Part shown: one piece after another, positions 9,406-17,664 of the stretch | Layout: every line of letters begins with the position of its first letter | How positions within the stretch are numbered: the stretch's first letter is position 1 | Source: an uncultured Desulfosarcina sp. | GTDB taxonomy: Bacteria; Desulfobacterota; Desulfobacteria; Desulfobacterales; Desulfosarcinaceae | Length of the DNA: 64,000 nucleotides | NCBI RefSeq assembly: GCF_963668215.1 | Contig: NZ_OY764190.1 | Location: 3,410,001 to 3,474,000 of the forward strand | Reading direction: 5' to 3' | Position numbers and translations under genes: made by a program | The notes under the pieces: generated by a model | What the model saw: the letters and a program-made list of their open reading frames with translations, nothing else | What the model was told of the DNA's origin: nothing | The model's database searches: none

Positions 9406-10926
9406 CTGAAGTTTCGCAGTTAAAATTCGGACATTTTAGAGGGATAATAATCTGAAAATATTAAGAAAATAATTGAAAAGCGGCTCTGAATTTAGTATAT
9501 TAGACATCGCCAAACACCTAATATCACTAAAGAAAGAACCGCTATGAATCACCCTAATACATTTTCCCTCTCCTTGCAAAAACAATCTGATTCGGGCCGG
9601 ATCATTGACGACCATGAACTCAATCGTGCGTTCACCGAACTCAAGTTCCGCTCATTGGCCCGACAAAGCAACATCACCAAAAAAAGAGGCTATGAAACAC
9701 TCTCGCTCATATTTGTTTTCGTACTACTGCCTTTTCTCAAACGAAGCCTCAGCAGTTTCTGTAATGGCGGCTATCTACAAAATTACGTCCAGGCCCATAA
9801 AGACACGTTCTATCGGTTCTTGAACAATGAACGTTTCAACTGGCGCAAACTGGTCCAATTGCTGGCATCAAAGATTATTGCCATGAGTAAAGAGGTTCCC
9901 TTTAAAGAAAAAGTGTTGATCGCCGATGACTCCATCTGCCCCAAATCGGGCAAAGAGATCGAATTGGTCAGCTATCATTTCGATCACAAAGTCAGGCGCT
10001 CCATTCTTGGCAACCAGTATCTGCAATTGGGCTTTCATGACGGGTTGCATTTTTTTCCGATCGACGGTGCCTTTCATACATCCAGTCACCGGCCCAACAC
10101 CGATATGCGGGATATCGACAAGCGTACCAACGGATGGAAACGACGCAAAGAAGCCCTGAGTAAAAAAACCGACGTTCTGGTTCAGATGCTCGACAGGGCC
10201 TGGAAGTCGGGCATCGATGCCAGCTTCGTCTTGTTCGACAGCTGGTTTGCCCACGACGATATCATCCATCGCATCGTCGATGTCGGTTATGGCGTCATCT
10301 GCCGATTAAAGCGCAACCGGGTCAAATACGGTTATCAAGGTGGCGCATACACACTCAAACAACTATGGCAACAGGTCGCCAAGAAACAGACCATCTGGAT
10401 CAAGGATCGCACGATCAAGGGCGCATGCCTCGACGTCACGTTGAAAAAGACCGGCTCGGTTCGAGTACTGTTCGTTTCCGATGGTCGCAAACAGTGGCAG
10501 GTCCTGCTTTGCACCGATACCGACCTGGAACCGTCCAGGATTCTTGACTATTACGCCCGTCGCTGGGCCATCGAAGTATACTTTAAAGATGCCAAGCAGA
10601 TGCTTTACATGGGAAAAGAGCAAAGCAATACGTTTGACGCCTTGATCGCCAGCCAGAGCCTGGTAATGATCCGGTATCTGATATTGGTCTACATCCAGAT
10701 AAAACACGGGCTGAACATCTGCGTTGGCCCGCTGTTTCGGCAAACGTCAGACGATCAGTCATTATGGATGTTCAGTCGTGCCGTCTGGGGCCGTGTCAAA
10801 GAACTGATTTTCAAGTCAAGTGATATACTTTCGCACCGTATCGAACCTGATTTGCTTTTTCATTTTATTGATATCATAGAAGATCTCATCGCTGAACAAA
10901 GTCGATGCGTTACTGCGAAACTTTAG
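9406..10926 (+). mobile_element. IS4-family insertion sequence inside acr3
   Basis: A 1521-bp element. The left end CTGAAGTTTCGCAGTTAA (9406-9423) and the inverted right end CTAAAGTTTCGCAGTAA (10926-10910) are imperfect terminal inverted repeats. It is flanked by a perfect 6-bp target duplication TTTTTA (9400-9405 and 10927-10932). It carries a single transposase gene that ends exactly at the right terminus. Perfect target repeats, an intact transposase and a clean reading frame on excision all point to a recent insertion. Confidence 0.95.
9544..10926 (+). CDS. IS4-family DDE transposase
   Basis: A 460-residue transposase. The DDE catalytic residues appear in LIADDSICP (first Asp), VLFDSWFA (second Asp) and the YARRWAIEVYFKDAK block, which fits the IS4 signature Y-(2)-R-(3)-E-(6)-K exactly and holds the catalytic Glu. 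The insertion domain between the second Asp and the Glu is beta-rich, as expected for IS4. The stop codon is formed by the last bases of the right inverted repeat. The protein shows no visible frameshift, so the element may still be active. Confidence 0.93.
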   Translation: MNHPNTFSLSLQKQSDSGRIIDDHELNRAFTELKFRSLARQSNITKKRGYETLSLIFVFVLLPFLKRSLSSFCNGGYLQNYVQAHKDTFYRFLNNERFNWRKLVQLLASKIIAMSKEVPFKEKVLIADDSICPKSGKEIELVSYHFDHKVRRSILGNQYLQLGFHDGLHFFPIDGAFHTSSHRPNTDMRDIDKRTNGWKRRKEALSKKTDVLVQMLDRAWKSGIDASFVLFDSWFAHDDIIHRIVDVGYGVICRLKRNRVKYGYQGGAYTLKQLWQQVAKKQTIWIKDRTIKGACLDVTLKKTGSVRVLFVSDGRKQWQVLLCTDTDLEPSRILDYYARRWAIEVYFKDAKQMLYMGKEQSNTFDALIASQSLVMIRYLILVYIQIKHGLNICVGPLFRQTSDDQSLWMFSRAVWGRVKELIFKSSDILSHRIEPDLLFHFIDIIEDLIAEQSRCVTAKL

Positions 10927-11269
10927 TTTTTATCTGTCAATGAAGGTGGGCGCCACCTATGAACAGTCTACCACGTTGAGCTTTACGGCGGCCTCCAACA
11001 ATTTCGAACTGGCCATTGCCGTTGCCGTTGCCGTGTTCGGCATTGATTCCGGCCAGGCCTTTGCCGCGGTAATCGGCCCCCTGGTCGAGGTGCCGGTGCT
11101 GATCGGCCTGGTAAATGTAGCGTTCTGGTTCAAACGGAGGTATTTCCCCCATGCGGTCAACACGGTGACCGGCGTCTGCCATGTTCGCCACAAACCTGCC
11201 GGATTGGAAGAGTGCTCCTGATTTTGTTTTGCTTTATTTTTGCGTACCCAAACGAAGGGACAGAGAAGT

Positions 11270-11866
11270 ATGCAGCCCTATACGGTGTTTCCCGAAAAGC
11301 CGATCATCGATAACGGACCCATGGCCCGCACTTTTCTAAGCATGGGCATTGACGATTTCCATCATGCCTGCCGCTACGTGCATGAATTGCCTTACGGCTA
11401 TAACTCCGACCGGGAAGATCCGATGATCCTGTTTACGGAGAAGATGGGCAGCTGCACGACCAAGCATGCGGTCATTGCCACGCTGGCCGCCGAGTTGGGA
11501 ATCGTCATCAACAAACACATTGGCATCTATGCCATGACCGAAACACTCGTGACCGGGACAAAGCCCATCCTGGACCGGTACAATCTTCCGTACCTGCCCA
11601 TGGTGCACTGTTTCCTCGTTTTCGAAGACCAACGGGTGGACCTTTCCGAGGGCAATCAGAATGGGAAGAACGGTCCGATCGACGATTTTCTCTATGTGGA
11701 AAAAGTCACGGCCAACATATCCGGCAAGGATGAGTACCTGCTGTATCGAAAAGCCCTCAATGCGCATATCCTGCCGCGTCCGGAATTTGACGGCATAGCC
11801 ATCAAGACCATTCTCAAGGCCCGGGAAGAGGGGCTCGCCCTTTTGAAAGCGAATATCCAAAAATAG
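11270..11866 (+). CDS. Transglutaminase-like protein of the ars operon
   Basis: A 198-residue protein starting at the ATG 11270 (an earlier in-frame codon at 11240 lacks a good RBS). It has a papain/transglutaminase-like triad in the right order: Cys62 in MGSCTTKHAVIATLAAELG, His113 in MVHCFLVF and Asp124 in RVDLSEG. The Cys heads a helix, as in transglutaminase-like folds. No signal peptide, so cytosolic. It sits 48 bp after the acr3 3' end and 12 bp before arsM, in the same operon. A role in arsenic metabolism is suggested only by this position; it could act on a thiol or amide compound. I do not recognise a named family. Confidence 0.6.
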   Translation: MQPYTVFPEKPIIDNGPMARTFLSMGIDDFHHACRYVHELPYGYNSDREDPMILFTEKMGSCTTKHAVIATLAAELGIVINKHIGIYAMTETLVTGTKPILDRYNLPYLPMVHCFLVFEDQRVDLSEGNQNGKNGPIDDFLYVEKVTANISGKDEYLLYRKALNAHILPRPEFDGIAIKTILKAREEGLALLKANIQK

Positions 11867-11878
11867 GTGAGATCCGCC

Positions 11879-12757
11879 ATGAAAAATGAAAATGCCGAGA
11901 AAAATGAAAATGCGGATACGCTGCGTCAAATGGTAAGAGGTCGATATACCCAAGTGGTGACAGGAACGGGCTGTGGGTGCACGCCCCACGCTGCCGGCGG
12001 GTGTTGCGGGTCGAATTTCGACAGCATCGAGCAGGTGAACCGGATCATGGGCTATTCCGACAAGGAACTGGGCAGCGTTGTCGAAGGCGCCAATCTCGGT
12101 TTGGGCTGCGGCAACCCGACCGCCATCGGTGAACTCCAGCCCGGTGATGTCGTGCTGGATTTAGGCAGTGGGGCAGGGTTCGATTGCTTTCTTGCTGCGC
12201 AAAAGGTCGGTGAAAAGGGATGCGTGATTGGTGTGGACATGACACCCGAGATGCTATCGAAAGCCAGAGGCAACGCGGCGAAGATGGGCATTACCAATGT
12301 CGAATTTCGATTGGGGGAGATCGAGCACTTGCCTGTTGCCGATAACAGCGTGGATATCATAATTTCCAACTGCGTGATCAACCTTTCACCCGAAAAGCAG
12401 CAGGTCTTTCGAGATGCTTGCCGTGTGTTGAAACCGGGGGGCCGTCTATTTGTTTCCGATGTGGTCGCGACAGCCGAAATGCCGGATTCCATGCGCGAAC
12501 AGGCGGCACTGATAACCGGGTGCATTGCCGGTGCAGAACATACGGATCGACTCCGATACTTTTTGGAAGAAGCAGGATTCGAGAATGTAACAATCGAACT
12601 CAAGGCCCACAGCGATGAATTGGTGAGCGGTTGGTTTCCTGGAAGCGGGGCCGAAAAATATGTTTCGTCGGCAGATATTCGTGCCGTAAAGCCAATATCA
12701 ATTACCTCGTCAACCAGGTCCAGGCCGGTTCCTTTATACAACGGCTTCGTGGTGTAA
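11879..12757 (+). CDS. arsM: Arsenite S-adenosylmethionine methyltransferase
   Basis: A 292-residue protein from ATG 11879, chosen because AGGTGAG lies 7 bp upstream. It has the class I SAM-binding motif LDLGSGAGFDCFLAA, the cysteine-rich ArsM start (GCGCTPH...GGCCGS), and the two later conserved cysteines in ISNCVINL and ITGCIAGA. It methylates As(III) stepwise to methylated and volatile forms in the cytosol. The C-terminus after SADIRAVKPI carries a tail of about 24 residues (to NGFVV) not typical of the family, maybe read-through into non-native sequence. With acr3 broken, methylation may be the operon's main remaining detoxification route. Confidence 0.93.
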   Translation: MKNENAEKNENADTLRQMVRGRYTQVVTGTGCGCTPHAAGGCCGSNFDSIEQVNRIMGYSDKELGSVVEGANLGLGCGNPTAIGELQPGDVVLDLGSGAGFDCFLAAQKVGEKGCVIGVDMTPEMLSKARGNAAKMGITNVEFRLGEIEHLPVADNSVDIIISNCVINLSPEKQQVFRDACRVLKPGGRLFVSDVVATAEMPDSMREQAALITGCIAGAEHTDRLRYFLEEAGFENVTIELKAHSDELVSGWFPGSGAEKYVSSADIRAVKPISITSSTRSRPVPLYNGFVV

Positions 12758-12986
12758 ATATCTTGAACACGCGCCCACATCCTGCGCCATACCGGACTAC
12801 ACTTTTTTCCGCTCGTCCTTATTTCCCTTCTTTGTAAAACAAATGTAACAGTTTATTTTAATATTGTATTCTTCCCTTTCTCCTTGGTTATAATCCCCTC
12901 CGAGATGAACTTCCCGCAGGTCAACATATTCGTCAAGCACCTGAATGACCGTTATGAAAAGTTCCAATCACCGATAGGGGGAAACC
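12758..12986 (+). other. Intergenic region before the radical SAM gene
   Basis: 229 bp without a gene. TATAAT at 12889-12894 is a good -10; TTGTAT at 12864-12869 is a possible but badly spaced -35. AGGGGGA just before the GTG at 12987 is the ribosome binding site. Nothing else seen. Confidence 0.35.
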
Positions 12987-14780
12987 GTGTACCGGCTGAA
13001 AAATATTCTGTTGGTCTATCCTGAAATTCCCAAAAACACCTACTGGAGTTTCGAGTACTCGCTGCGATTTATCGACCGGTCCGCCGCCCTGCCGCCGTTG
13101 GGCCTCATTACCATTGCCGCGCTGCTGCCCAAGCGGTTTGATTTGAAGCTGGTCGACATGAACATCGAACCGCTGAAGCAAAGCGACCTCGAATGGGCCG
13201 ACGCGGTCTTTGTATCGGCCATGATCATCCAGAAAGACTCCCTTGCGGACATTGTCCGGATGTGCCGGAAGGCAGGTGCGCCGGTTGTGGCCGGCGGACC
13301 CTATCCCACCGCCAGTCACGAAGAAATCGAAGGGGTGGACCATTTCGTACTCGGCGAAGCGGAGGCCGTTTTGCCCGATTTTCTGGCCGACTTCGAAAAT
13401 GGGATTGCCGGCAGCGTCTACCGGGCCAGGCAAAAACCCGACATCACCCACTCGGTCGTGCCGCGCTTCGATCTGCTGAAGATGAATCGATACGGTTCCA
13501 TGGCGATCCAGTACTCCCGGGGCTGCCCGTTCAACTGCGAGTTCTGCGACATCTGGATCATGTACGGCAACAAGCCGCGGCTCAAATCCGCCGAAAGTAT
13601 GGTTCGGGAAATCGATACCCTATACCGCCTGGGCTGGCGAGGCTCCATTTTCATTGTGGATGACAACTTCATCGGCAATAAAACCAGAGTGAAAAGAGAA
13701 CTGTTGCCGGCCATTAAAAAGTGGGAAGAGGAAAATCGGTTCGTGTTCAATTTTTACACGGAAGCCAGCATTAACATGGCCGCCGACCCGGAATTGATGG
13801 AAGGCATGAATGCCGTCGGCTTCGATCAGGTGTTCGTCGGGATCGAAACGCCATCGAAAGAGGGTCTTTCCGAAACCGGCAAAAGTCAGAATCTGAAATG
13901 CGACCTGCTCGAAGCGGTCCGCACGATCCAGCGGCACGGAATGGAAGTGACGGCAGGATTTATTCTGGGGTTTGACAGCGATACCGAGGACATCTTCGAC
14001 CGGCAGATCGACTTTATCCAGTCCGCCGGCATTCCCAAGGCCATGGTGGGTGTACTGACCGCGCTTCCCGGAACGAAGCTTTATCGGAGGCTGGAAAAAG
14101 ACGGCCGGATCATCGCCGGCAATCTTACAGGCAGCAACACCCACACCATGTGTACCAATGTGGTTACGACCATGCCACCGGCCAAACTGAGACAGGGCTA
14201 TAAAAAGGTGCTGGGCACCCTGTACGATTCCAACTTAAAGAATTATTTTGCCCGCTGCGAAACACTGCTGGCGAGGTTGAAGGGTACCGACTGCCGGAGG
14301 CGGCAATTGCGTCTGTATGAAATCCGGGCGCTGCTCAAATCCCTTGCGATCCAGCCTTTTACCCCCTATGGCTGGCAGTACCTCAAATTCGTGGCCCGCA
14401 ACCTGATGCGGCGGCCCGGCCTGTTTTCCGAGGCGATCACCCATGCCGTGATGGGGCACCATTTTTATATCATCACACGGGAAACCCTTAAAGTGGATGC
14501 CGTTTCGTCCACCCTGGACGATATCTACGAAAAAACCTGCGCTGCCATCGTCCGCCTGGCCGATCCGGTAAAAGTCTCTTCCGTTTTGCAGCGCCAAAAG
14601 CTGTCCGAAGGGTGGGCGATTTGCATGGCCGGCTTTGAAAAGGCGAAAACCGTCATCGACCATGTTCACAAAGATTTTCGAGCGGATGTTGTCCGCCAGT
14701 ATTACGAAATGGTTGCCCGGACCCGGGCGCTGTTCGAAGACGCCGAGCAGCAGCTTCATATAAGGGACAAACCCGCCTGA
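12987..14780 (+). CDS. B12-binding-domain radical SAM protein (DUF4070 type)
   Basis: A 597-residue protein from a GTG start with a strong RBS (AGGGGGA). The N-terminal ~150 residues form a Rossmann-like B12-binding-type domain (ILLVYPEIP, APVVAGGPYPT, FVLGEAE). The radical SAM core begins with the CxxxCxxC cluster motif in SRGCPFNCEFCDIW (about residues 176-189) and continues through DDNFIGN, FVGIETP and GFILGFDSD. The C-terminal ~180 residues correspond to the DUF4070-like extension. The family makes or modifies unknown metabolites. It follows the ars operon by 229 bp and has its own signals, so an arsenic link is not established. Confidence 0.83.
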   Translation: MYRLKNILLVYPEIPKNTYWSFEYSLRFIDRSAALPPLGLITIAALLPKRFDLKLVDMNIEPLKQSDLEWADAVFVSAMIIQKDSLADIVRMCRKAGAPVVAGGPYPTASHEEIEGVDHFVLGEAEAVLPDFLADFENGIAGSVYRARQKPDITHSVVPRFDLLKMNRYGSMAIQYSRGCPFNCEFCDIWIMYGNKPRLKSAESMVREIDTLYRLGWRGSIFIVDDNFIGNKTRVKRELLPAIKKWEEENRFVFNFYTEASINMAADPELMEGMNAVGFDQVFVGIETPSKEGLSETGKSQNLKCDLLEAVRTIQRHGMEVTAGFILGFDSDTEDIFDRQIDFIQSAGIPKAMVGVLTALPGTKLYRRLEKDGRIIAGNLTGSNTHTMCTNVVTTMPPAKLRQGYKKVLGTLYDSNLKNYFARCETLLARLKGTDCRRRQLRLYEIRALLKSLAIQPFTPYGWQYLKFVARNLMRRPGLFSEAITHAVMGHHFYIITRETLKVDAVSSTLDDIYEKTCAAIVRLADPVKVSSVLQRQKLSEGWAICMAGFEKAKTVIDHVHKDFRADVVRQYYEMVARTRALFEDAEQQLHIRDKPA

Positions 14781-14820
14781 TTGTCCATTTATACAACGCA
14801 GCGATTGGGTACCGATGCGT

Positions 14821-15768
14821 CTAATCAGTGTTGTACTTCCATTGAGGGACGATTTTGTCGATGGTGACATCCCCGTAAACCACAGCTTTGCCGCCGTTCT
14901 CCACGGCAAAGGCTTTGGCATTTTCGAGCAGTGCGAATGGAAAGGCCTCGTGCCCCATGGGGCCGAAGACCCTGGACGAGCCGATAACATAAAAGGCGGT
15001 AAGGCCGCTGATCCACATCCCTGAAGTTCGATCAACCACCCAGACGAGAAGCGGCGTTATCGGGGCATCAATATAAGCGGTTTGTCTTCCCAGAAAGGCA
15101 AACAGGCACTGGGTGGAACAAAAGTGCAGGGTCTTTCCGTCTTTTGTTTGAATCTGGCATTTTCCGTAAGAGTAGTGGGCCGGGACCATTTTGCAGACCA
15201 CACAACTGTCTTCCTGTTTTGGCTCGACGATTTTGCCTTCCTCGATCCGGCGTTTGTTGATCATCTGGTTTTCCTGGGCCACACTCACTTTTGCGGTGAG
15301 CAGCGCCCTGGAATAATCGACCACCGTGCCCCCGCAGGTTTTCGCAAAGGCATCGGCTTCGTGCCTGGCGGCAAAGACGATTTTGGAAACCGGGCTCATG
15401 GTTCCGGCTGCGGCCGATCCCATGACGATAAACGCCTTTTCGGACGGGATGGACTTCTCCGGCTGGTGATAGAGTGTGAGCATGACCCGCTGCGGGTCCT
15501 GTCCGGATTTGAGGGCCCAGTCGGCCAGGCAATGAAAGGAGCAGGCCTGGGACACCCCCATGACGGGAGAAAACGTGATCCATGTTCGGGCCCACATGGG
15601 ACGGCTCATGCCGCAAACCGGGCATTGACCCGGGTACCGGCTGTCCGGCGGCATGATGGGATGCTGCACCTTGCAATCATCGGCGTTGGCGATGGCGGGG
15701 AGCAGCGACGGCGAAACCGTCGAGAAGGCCAGAAACTTCAGGAAACTGCGGCGAGGAATGGATTTCAT
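14821..15768 (-). CDS. Tat-exported protein with two tandem NosL-like domains
   Basis: A 315-residue protein. The N-terminus carries a twin-arginine signal (PRRSFLKFLAF), so it is folded before export. Two NosL-type domains follow: the first with CPVCGM (about residues 49-54) and CSFHCLADW, the second with CVVCKM (about 190-195) and HFCSTQCLFAFL. NosL is a Cu(I)-binding chaperone for nitrous oxide reductase, but stand-alone NosL proteins occur in many anaerobes without nos genes, as here. The duplicated domain suggests binding of two metal ions. It lies 81 bp after the DUF4405 gene on the same strand. Metal identity is inferred from the family. Confidence 0.82.
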   Translation of the reverse strand: MKSIPRRSFLKFLAFSTVSPSLLPAIANADDCKVQHPIMPPDSRYPGQCPVCGMSRPMWARTWITFSPVMGVSQACSFHCLADWALKSGQDPQRVMLTLYHQPEKSIPSEKAFIVMGSAAAGTMSPVSKIVFAARHEADAFAKTCGGTVVDYSRALLTAKVSVAQENQMINKRRIEEGKIVEPKQEDSCVVCKMVPAHYSYGKCQIQTKDGKTLHFCSTQCLFAFLGRQTAYIDAPITPLLVWVVDRTSGMWISGLTAFYVIGSSRVFGPMGHEAFPFALLENAKAFAVENGGKAVVYGDVTIDKIVPQWKYNTD

Positions 15769-15849
15769 AAGTCACTCCTTTCCGATTAGGCATAGCACTG
15801 ACCAGGATTCAATGCAATTGATCGCGTAAAAACGAGAACAGGCGCCGGT

Positions 15850-16692
15850 TCATTCCCGGACGATGGCCTTGATGCGTTCATAAATATCGGTGGGGCTGGT
15901 CTGGCTGCGGCTGGCGATTTCCTTCAGCGTCAGTTCTCCTGAGGTCTCGATCCCCCTGCCTGCCAGTCCCTGAATCACTTTGGCCAGGTCCAGGCCATGG
16001 CGGGTGCAAAATTGATCGAGGGTCAGGTTGCCGGTACCCGGCTGGGGATCTTCGGGAAGCAGGCTCGCACTCTTTCCGGGAGAGGGGAGAACAATGGCCG
16101 CCGTTTTAAAGATTTCGTAAATCTGCTGGGGGGATCGATTGTATTGATCGGCGATCGCCTGCAGGCTCATGTCTGCATTGGCCGCCGGGTATCCGGCCGC
16201 TTCCAGCATCTGCATGCTTTTATCGAGGTCCAGGTTCATCTTTTTGGCGAAAATCTGCAAAGAGGACAGTTCGGCGTGGCCGTAAGGCGGCTCCCCGTAT
16301 TTTGCCGTTCCGTTGTCCTTGACCTGGCCATTCAGGTCGATCACCCAACTGAACGGAGGCATCGAAAAATAAGTGCCCACGATGCAGGCAATCGTAATCA
16401 GGGCCGCAACGTTGAATTCAGGCGTGAATACCGTCAACTGCTTGGCCTTGTTTTTCAGGTATGCGACCAGCGGTTTCCAGTTGTAGTAGATGTGGAGAAG
16501 CAGGGATATAAGAAAAAGAAAACCCAGGTTGATATGGATGTCGCCCCAGTCCGTCTTGGTCAGCCCCCACAGCTTCCAGTTTGCCCAATAGGCCACCCGG
16601 CCATGGGGGACGATAAACAAAATGATGCTGGTAAGGAGCATCAAGACAAACGACAGCGCTGCGGTCAATGAAGTTGCTTTTCGAATGTTCAT
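15850..16692 (-). CDS. DUF4405 membrane protein with repeated HTH-like tail
   Basis: The ATG at 16692 is preferred (AAGGA upstream) over an in-frame codon 93 bp earlier, giving 280 residues. The N-terminal part has three hydrophobic helices with histidines facing them (IVPHGRVAYW, GDIHINLGFLFLISLLLHIYYNW). This is the DUF4405 pattern, reminiscent of b-type cytochrome helices. A fourth helix follows at about 112-130. The periplasmic C-terminus has two similar modules, MSLQAIADQYNRSPQQIYE and LTLKEIASRSQTSPTDIYE, and a related third one. It is probably co-expressed with the NosL protein and may be a heme-binding redox or metal-handling partner. Confidence 0.7.
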   Translation of the reverse strand: MNIRKATSLTAALSFVLMLLTSIILFIVPHGRVAYWANWKLWGLTKTDWGDIHINLGFLFLISLLLHIYYNWKPLVAYLKNKAKQLTVFTPEFNVAALITIACIVGTYFSMPPFSWVIDLNGQVKDNGTAKYGEPPYGHAELSSLQIFAKKMNLDLDKSMQMLEAAGYPAANADMSLQAIADQYNRSPQQIYEIFKTAAIVLPSPGKSASLLPEDPQPGTGNLTLDQFCTRHGLDLAKVIQGLAGRGIETSGELTLKEIASRSQTSPTDIYERIKAIVRE

Positions 16693-16894
16693 GCTTTTTC
16701 CTTTTCCTCCAAACCGGAAGGTGTTCCGATTCCGTCTGCGTTCCATCAAAGCGATTCGCCGGGTCGGGATGGCGTCCGGCATCATAATAATGCGGTCTTT
16801 CCGGCATGTCCATATCGACCCGGATTATAGAACGAACGCAGCTGAAAACGTTACATCTCCGTGATGTGCAGATATAGACCCATAGATCTATATC

Positions 16895-16934
16895 TTGACA
16901 CCCCGTCCGGATGGGGATATATTCCGGAATATAT
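16895..16934 (+). promoter_or_regulatory. vapBC promoter overlapped by a perfect palindrome
   Basis: TTGACA at 16895-16900 and TATATT at 16918-16923 are spaced by 17 bp. The -10 lies inside a perfect 18-bp palindrome, ATATATTCCGGAATATAT (16917-16934). A shorter palindrome ATAGATCTAT is at 16882-16891. An operator covering the -10 just before an antitoxin gene is the expected site of VapB/VapBC autorepression. Confidence 0.75.
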
Positions 16935-16963
16935 ATTATCGGTTTTTGCCGAAAGGAGAACCA

Positions 16964-17212
16964 ATGGATACTGCAAAATTATTTGTCAACGGAAAGAGCC
17001 AGGCGGTACGCCTGCCCAAAGCATACCGGTTTGAAGGGAATGAGGTGTTCGTAAAAAAAGTTCCTGAGGGCGTGCTGCTTTTGCCTAAAGATTCAACAGT
17101 ATGGGATGCCTGGGAAAGAAATTTGTTCAAATATGACTCGCCTTTCATGCAAGAGCGAAATCAGCCCAATCAACAACAAAAACGGGAAGGTTTAGATGAG
17201 ATATTTGATTGA
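16964..17212 (+). CDS. vapB: VapB-type antitoxin (AbrB/SpoVT fold)
   Basis: An 82-residue protein starting at ATG 16964 after AAGGAGA. The N-terminal 50 residues (AKLFVNGKSQAVRLPKAYRF, VFVKKVPEGVLLLP) form the swapped-hairpin AbrB DNA-binding domain typical of VapB. The C-terminal tail (WDAWERNLFKYDSPFM...) is the toxin-binding part. It overlaps vapC by 17 bp, so the pair is translationally coupled. It neutralises VapC and represses the operon, probably at the palindrome upstream. Confidence 0.9.
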   Translation: MDTAKLFVNGKSQAVRLPKAYRFEGNEVFVKKVPEGVLLLPKDSTVWDAWERNLFKYDSPFMQERNQPNQQQKREGLDEIFD

Positions 17213-17603
17213 TACAAATATTTGCATATATATTATGAACAACCATCCCCCGGAAATCATACAGAAATGCCGTGAAATAGGTGTCGGGAATATTGGTATT
17301 TCATCTATAACCACCTCCGAACTGCAGTATGGAGCGAACAAAAGCAAACAGGTAAAAAAGAATTTAAAGCGGCTGGAGGAGTTTCTCAATCCTTTTGCAA
17401 TAATTCCTTATGACGAAATGGCATTTTTGGCTTATGGTGTAATTCGCGCAGATCTAGAAATGAAAGGCAACATAATTGGCCCTCTCGATATGCTTATTGC
17501 AGCCCATGCATTGAGTCAAAATTTAATTTTGGTAACAAATAACTTTAAAGAATTCAAAAGAGTTAAGGCGTTAAAGGTTGAGAACTGGGTAGACCGACAA
17601 TAA
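17196..17603 (+). CDS. vapC: VapC-type PIN-domain ribonuclease toxin
   Basis: A 135-residue PIN-domain protein. The acidic residues for magnesium binding are in place: Asp6 (YLIDTN), Glu42 (TTSELQYG) and Asp98 (PLDMLIAAHA), plus the late TNN motif. VapC toxins cut tRNA or rRNA when free of VapB. The full length and intact active site suggest a working module. It is unrelated to the neighbouring genes and probably arrived as an independent stability cassette. Confidence 0.92.
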   Translation: MRYLIDTNICIYIMNNHPPEIIQKCREIGVGNIGISSITTSELQYGANKSKQVKKNLKRLEEFLNPFAIIPYDEMAFLAYGVIRADLEMKGNIIGPLDMLIAAHALSQNLILVTNNFKEFKRVKALKVENWVDRQ

Positions 17604-17664
17604 TAAAAATACCTCACCCAAGACCTTTTAGCGGACTCGCTGCCGCTTGCCGGTGAACCGAACA

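Larger units (their letters stand above)
8582..11221 (+). pseudogene. acr3: Arsenite efflux permease Acr3, split by an insertion sequence
   Basis: The 5' part (8582-9405) encodes the first ~275 residues of an Acr3 arsenite antiporter, a 10-helix BART-superfamily permease. It includes the conserved stretch GLILIGFARCIAMVIVWNDLA with its active-site cysteine. The 3' part (10933-11221) continues with KVGATYEQSTTLSFTAASNN and ends after the last helix. Removing the element at 9406-10926 plus one copy of the duplicated TTTTTA restores one uninterrupted frame of about 370 residues, the normal Acr3 size. As it stands the permease is truncated within its C-terminal third and is almost certainly inactive. 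It lies between arsR and arsM, so it was the operon's efflux pump. Confidence 0.93.
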
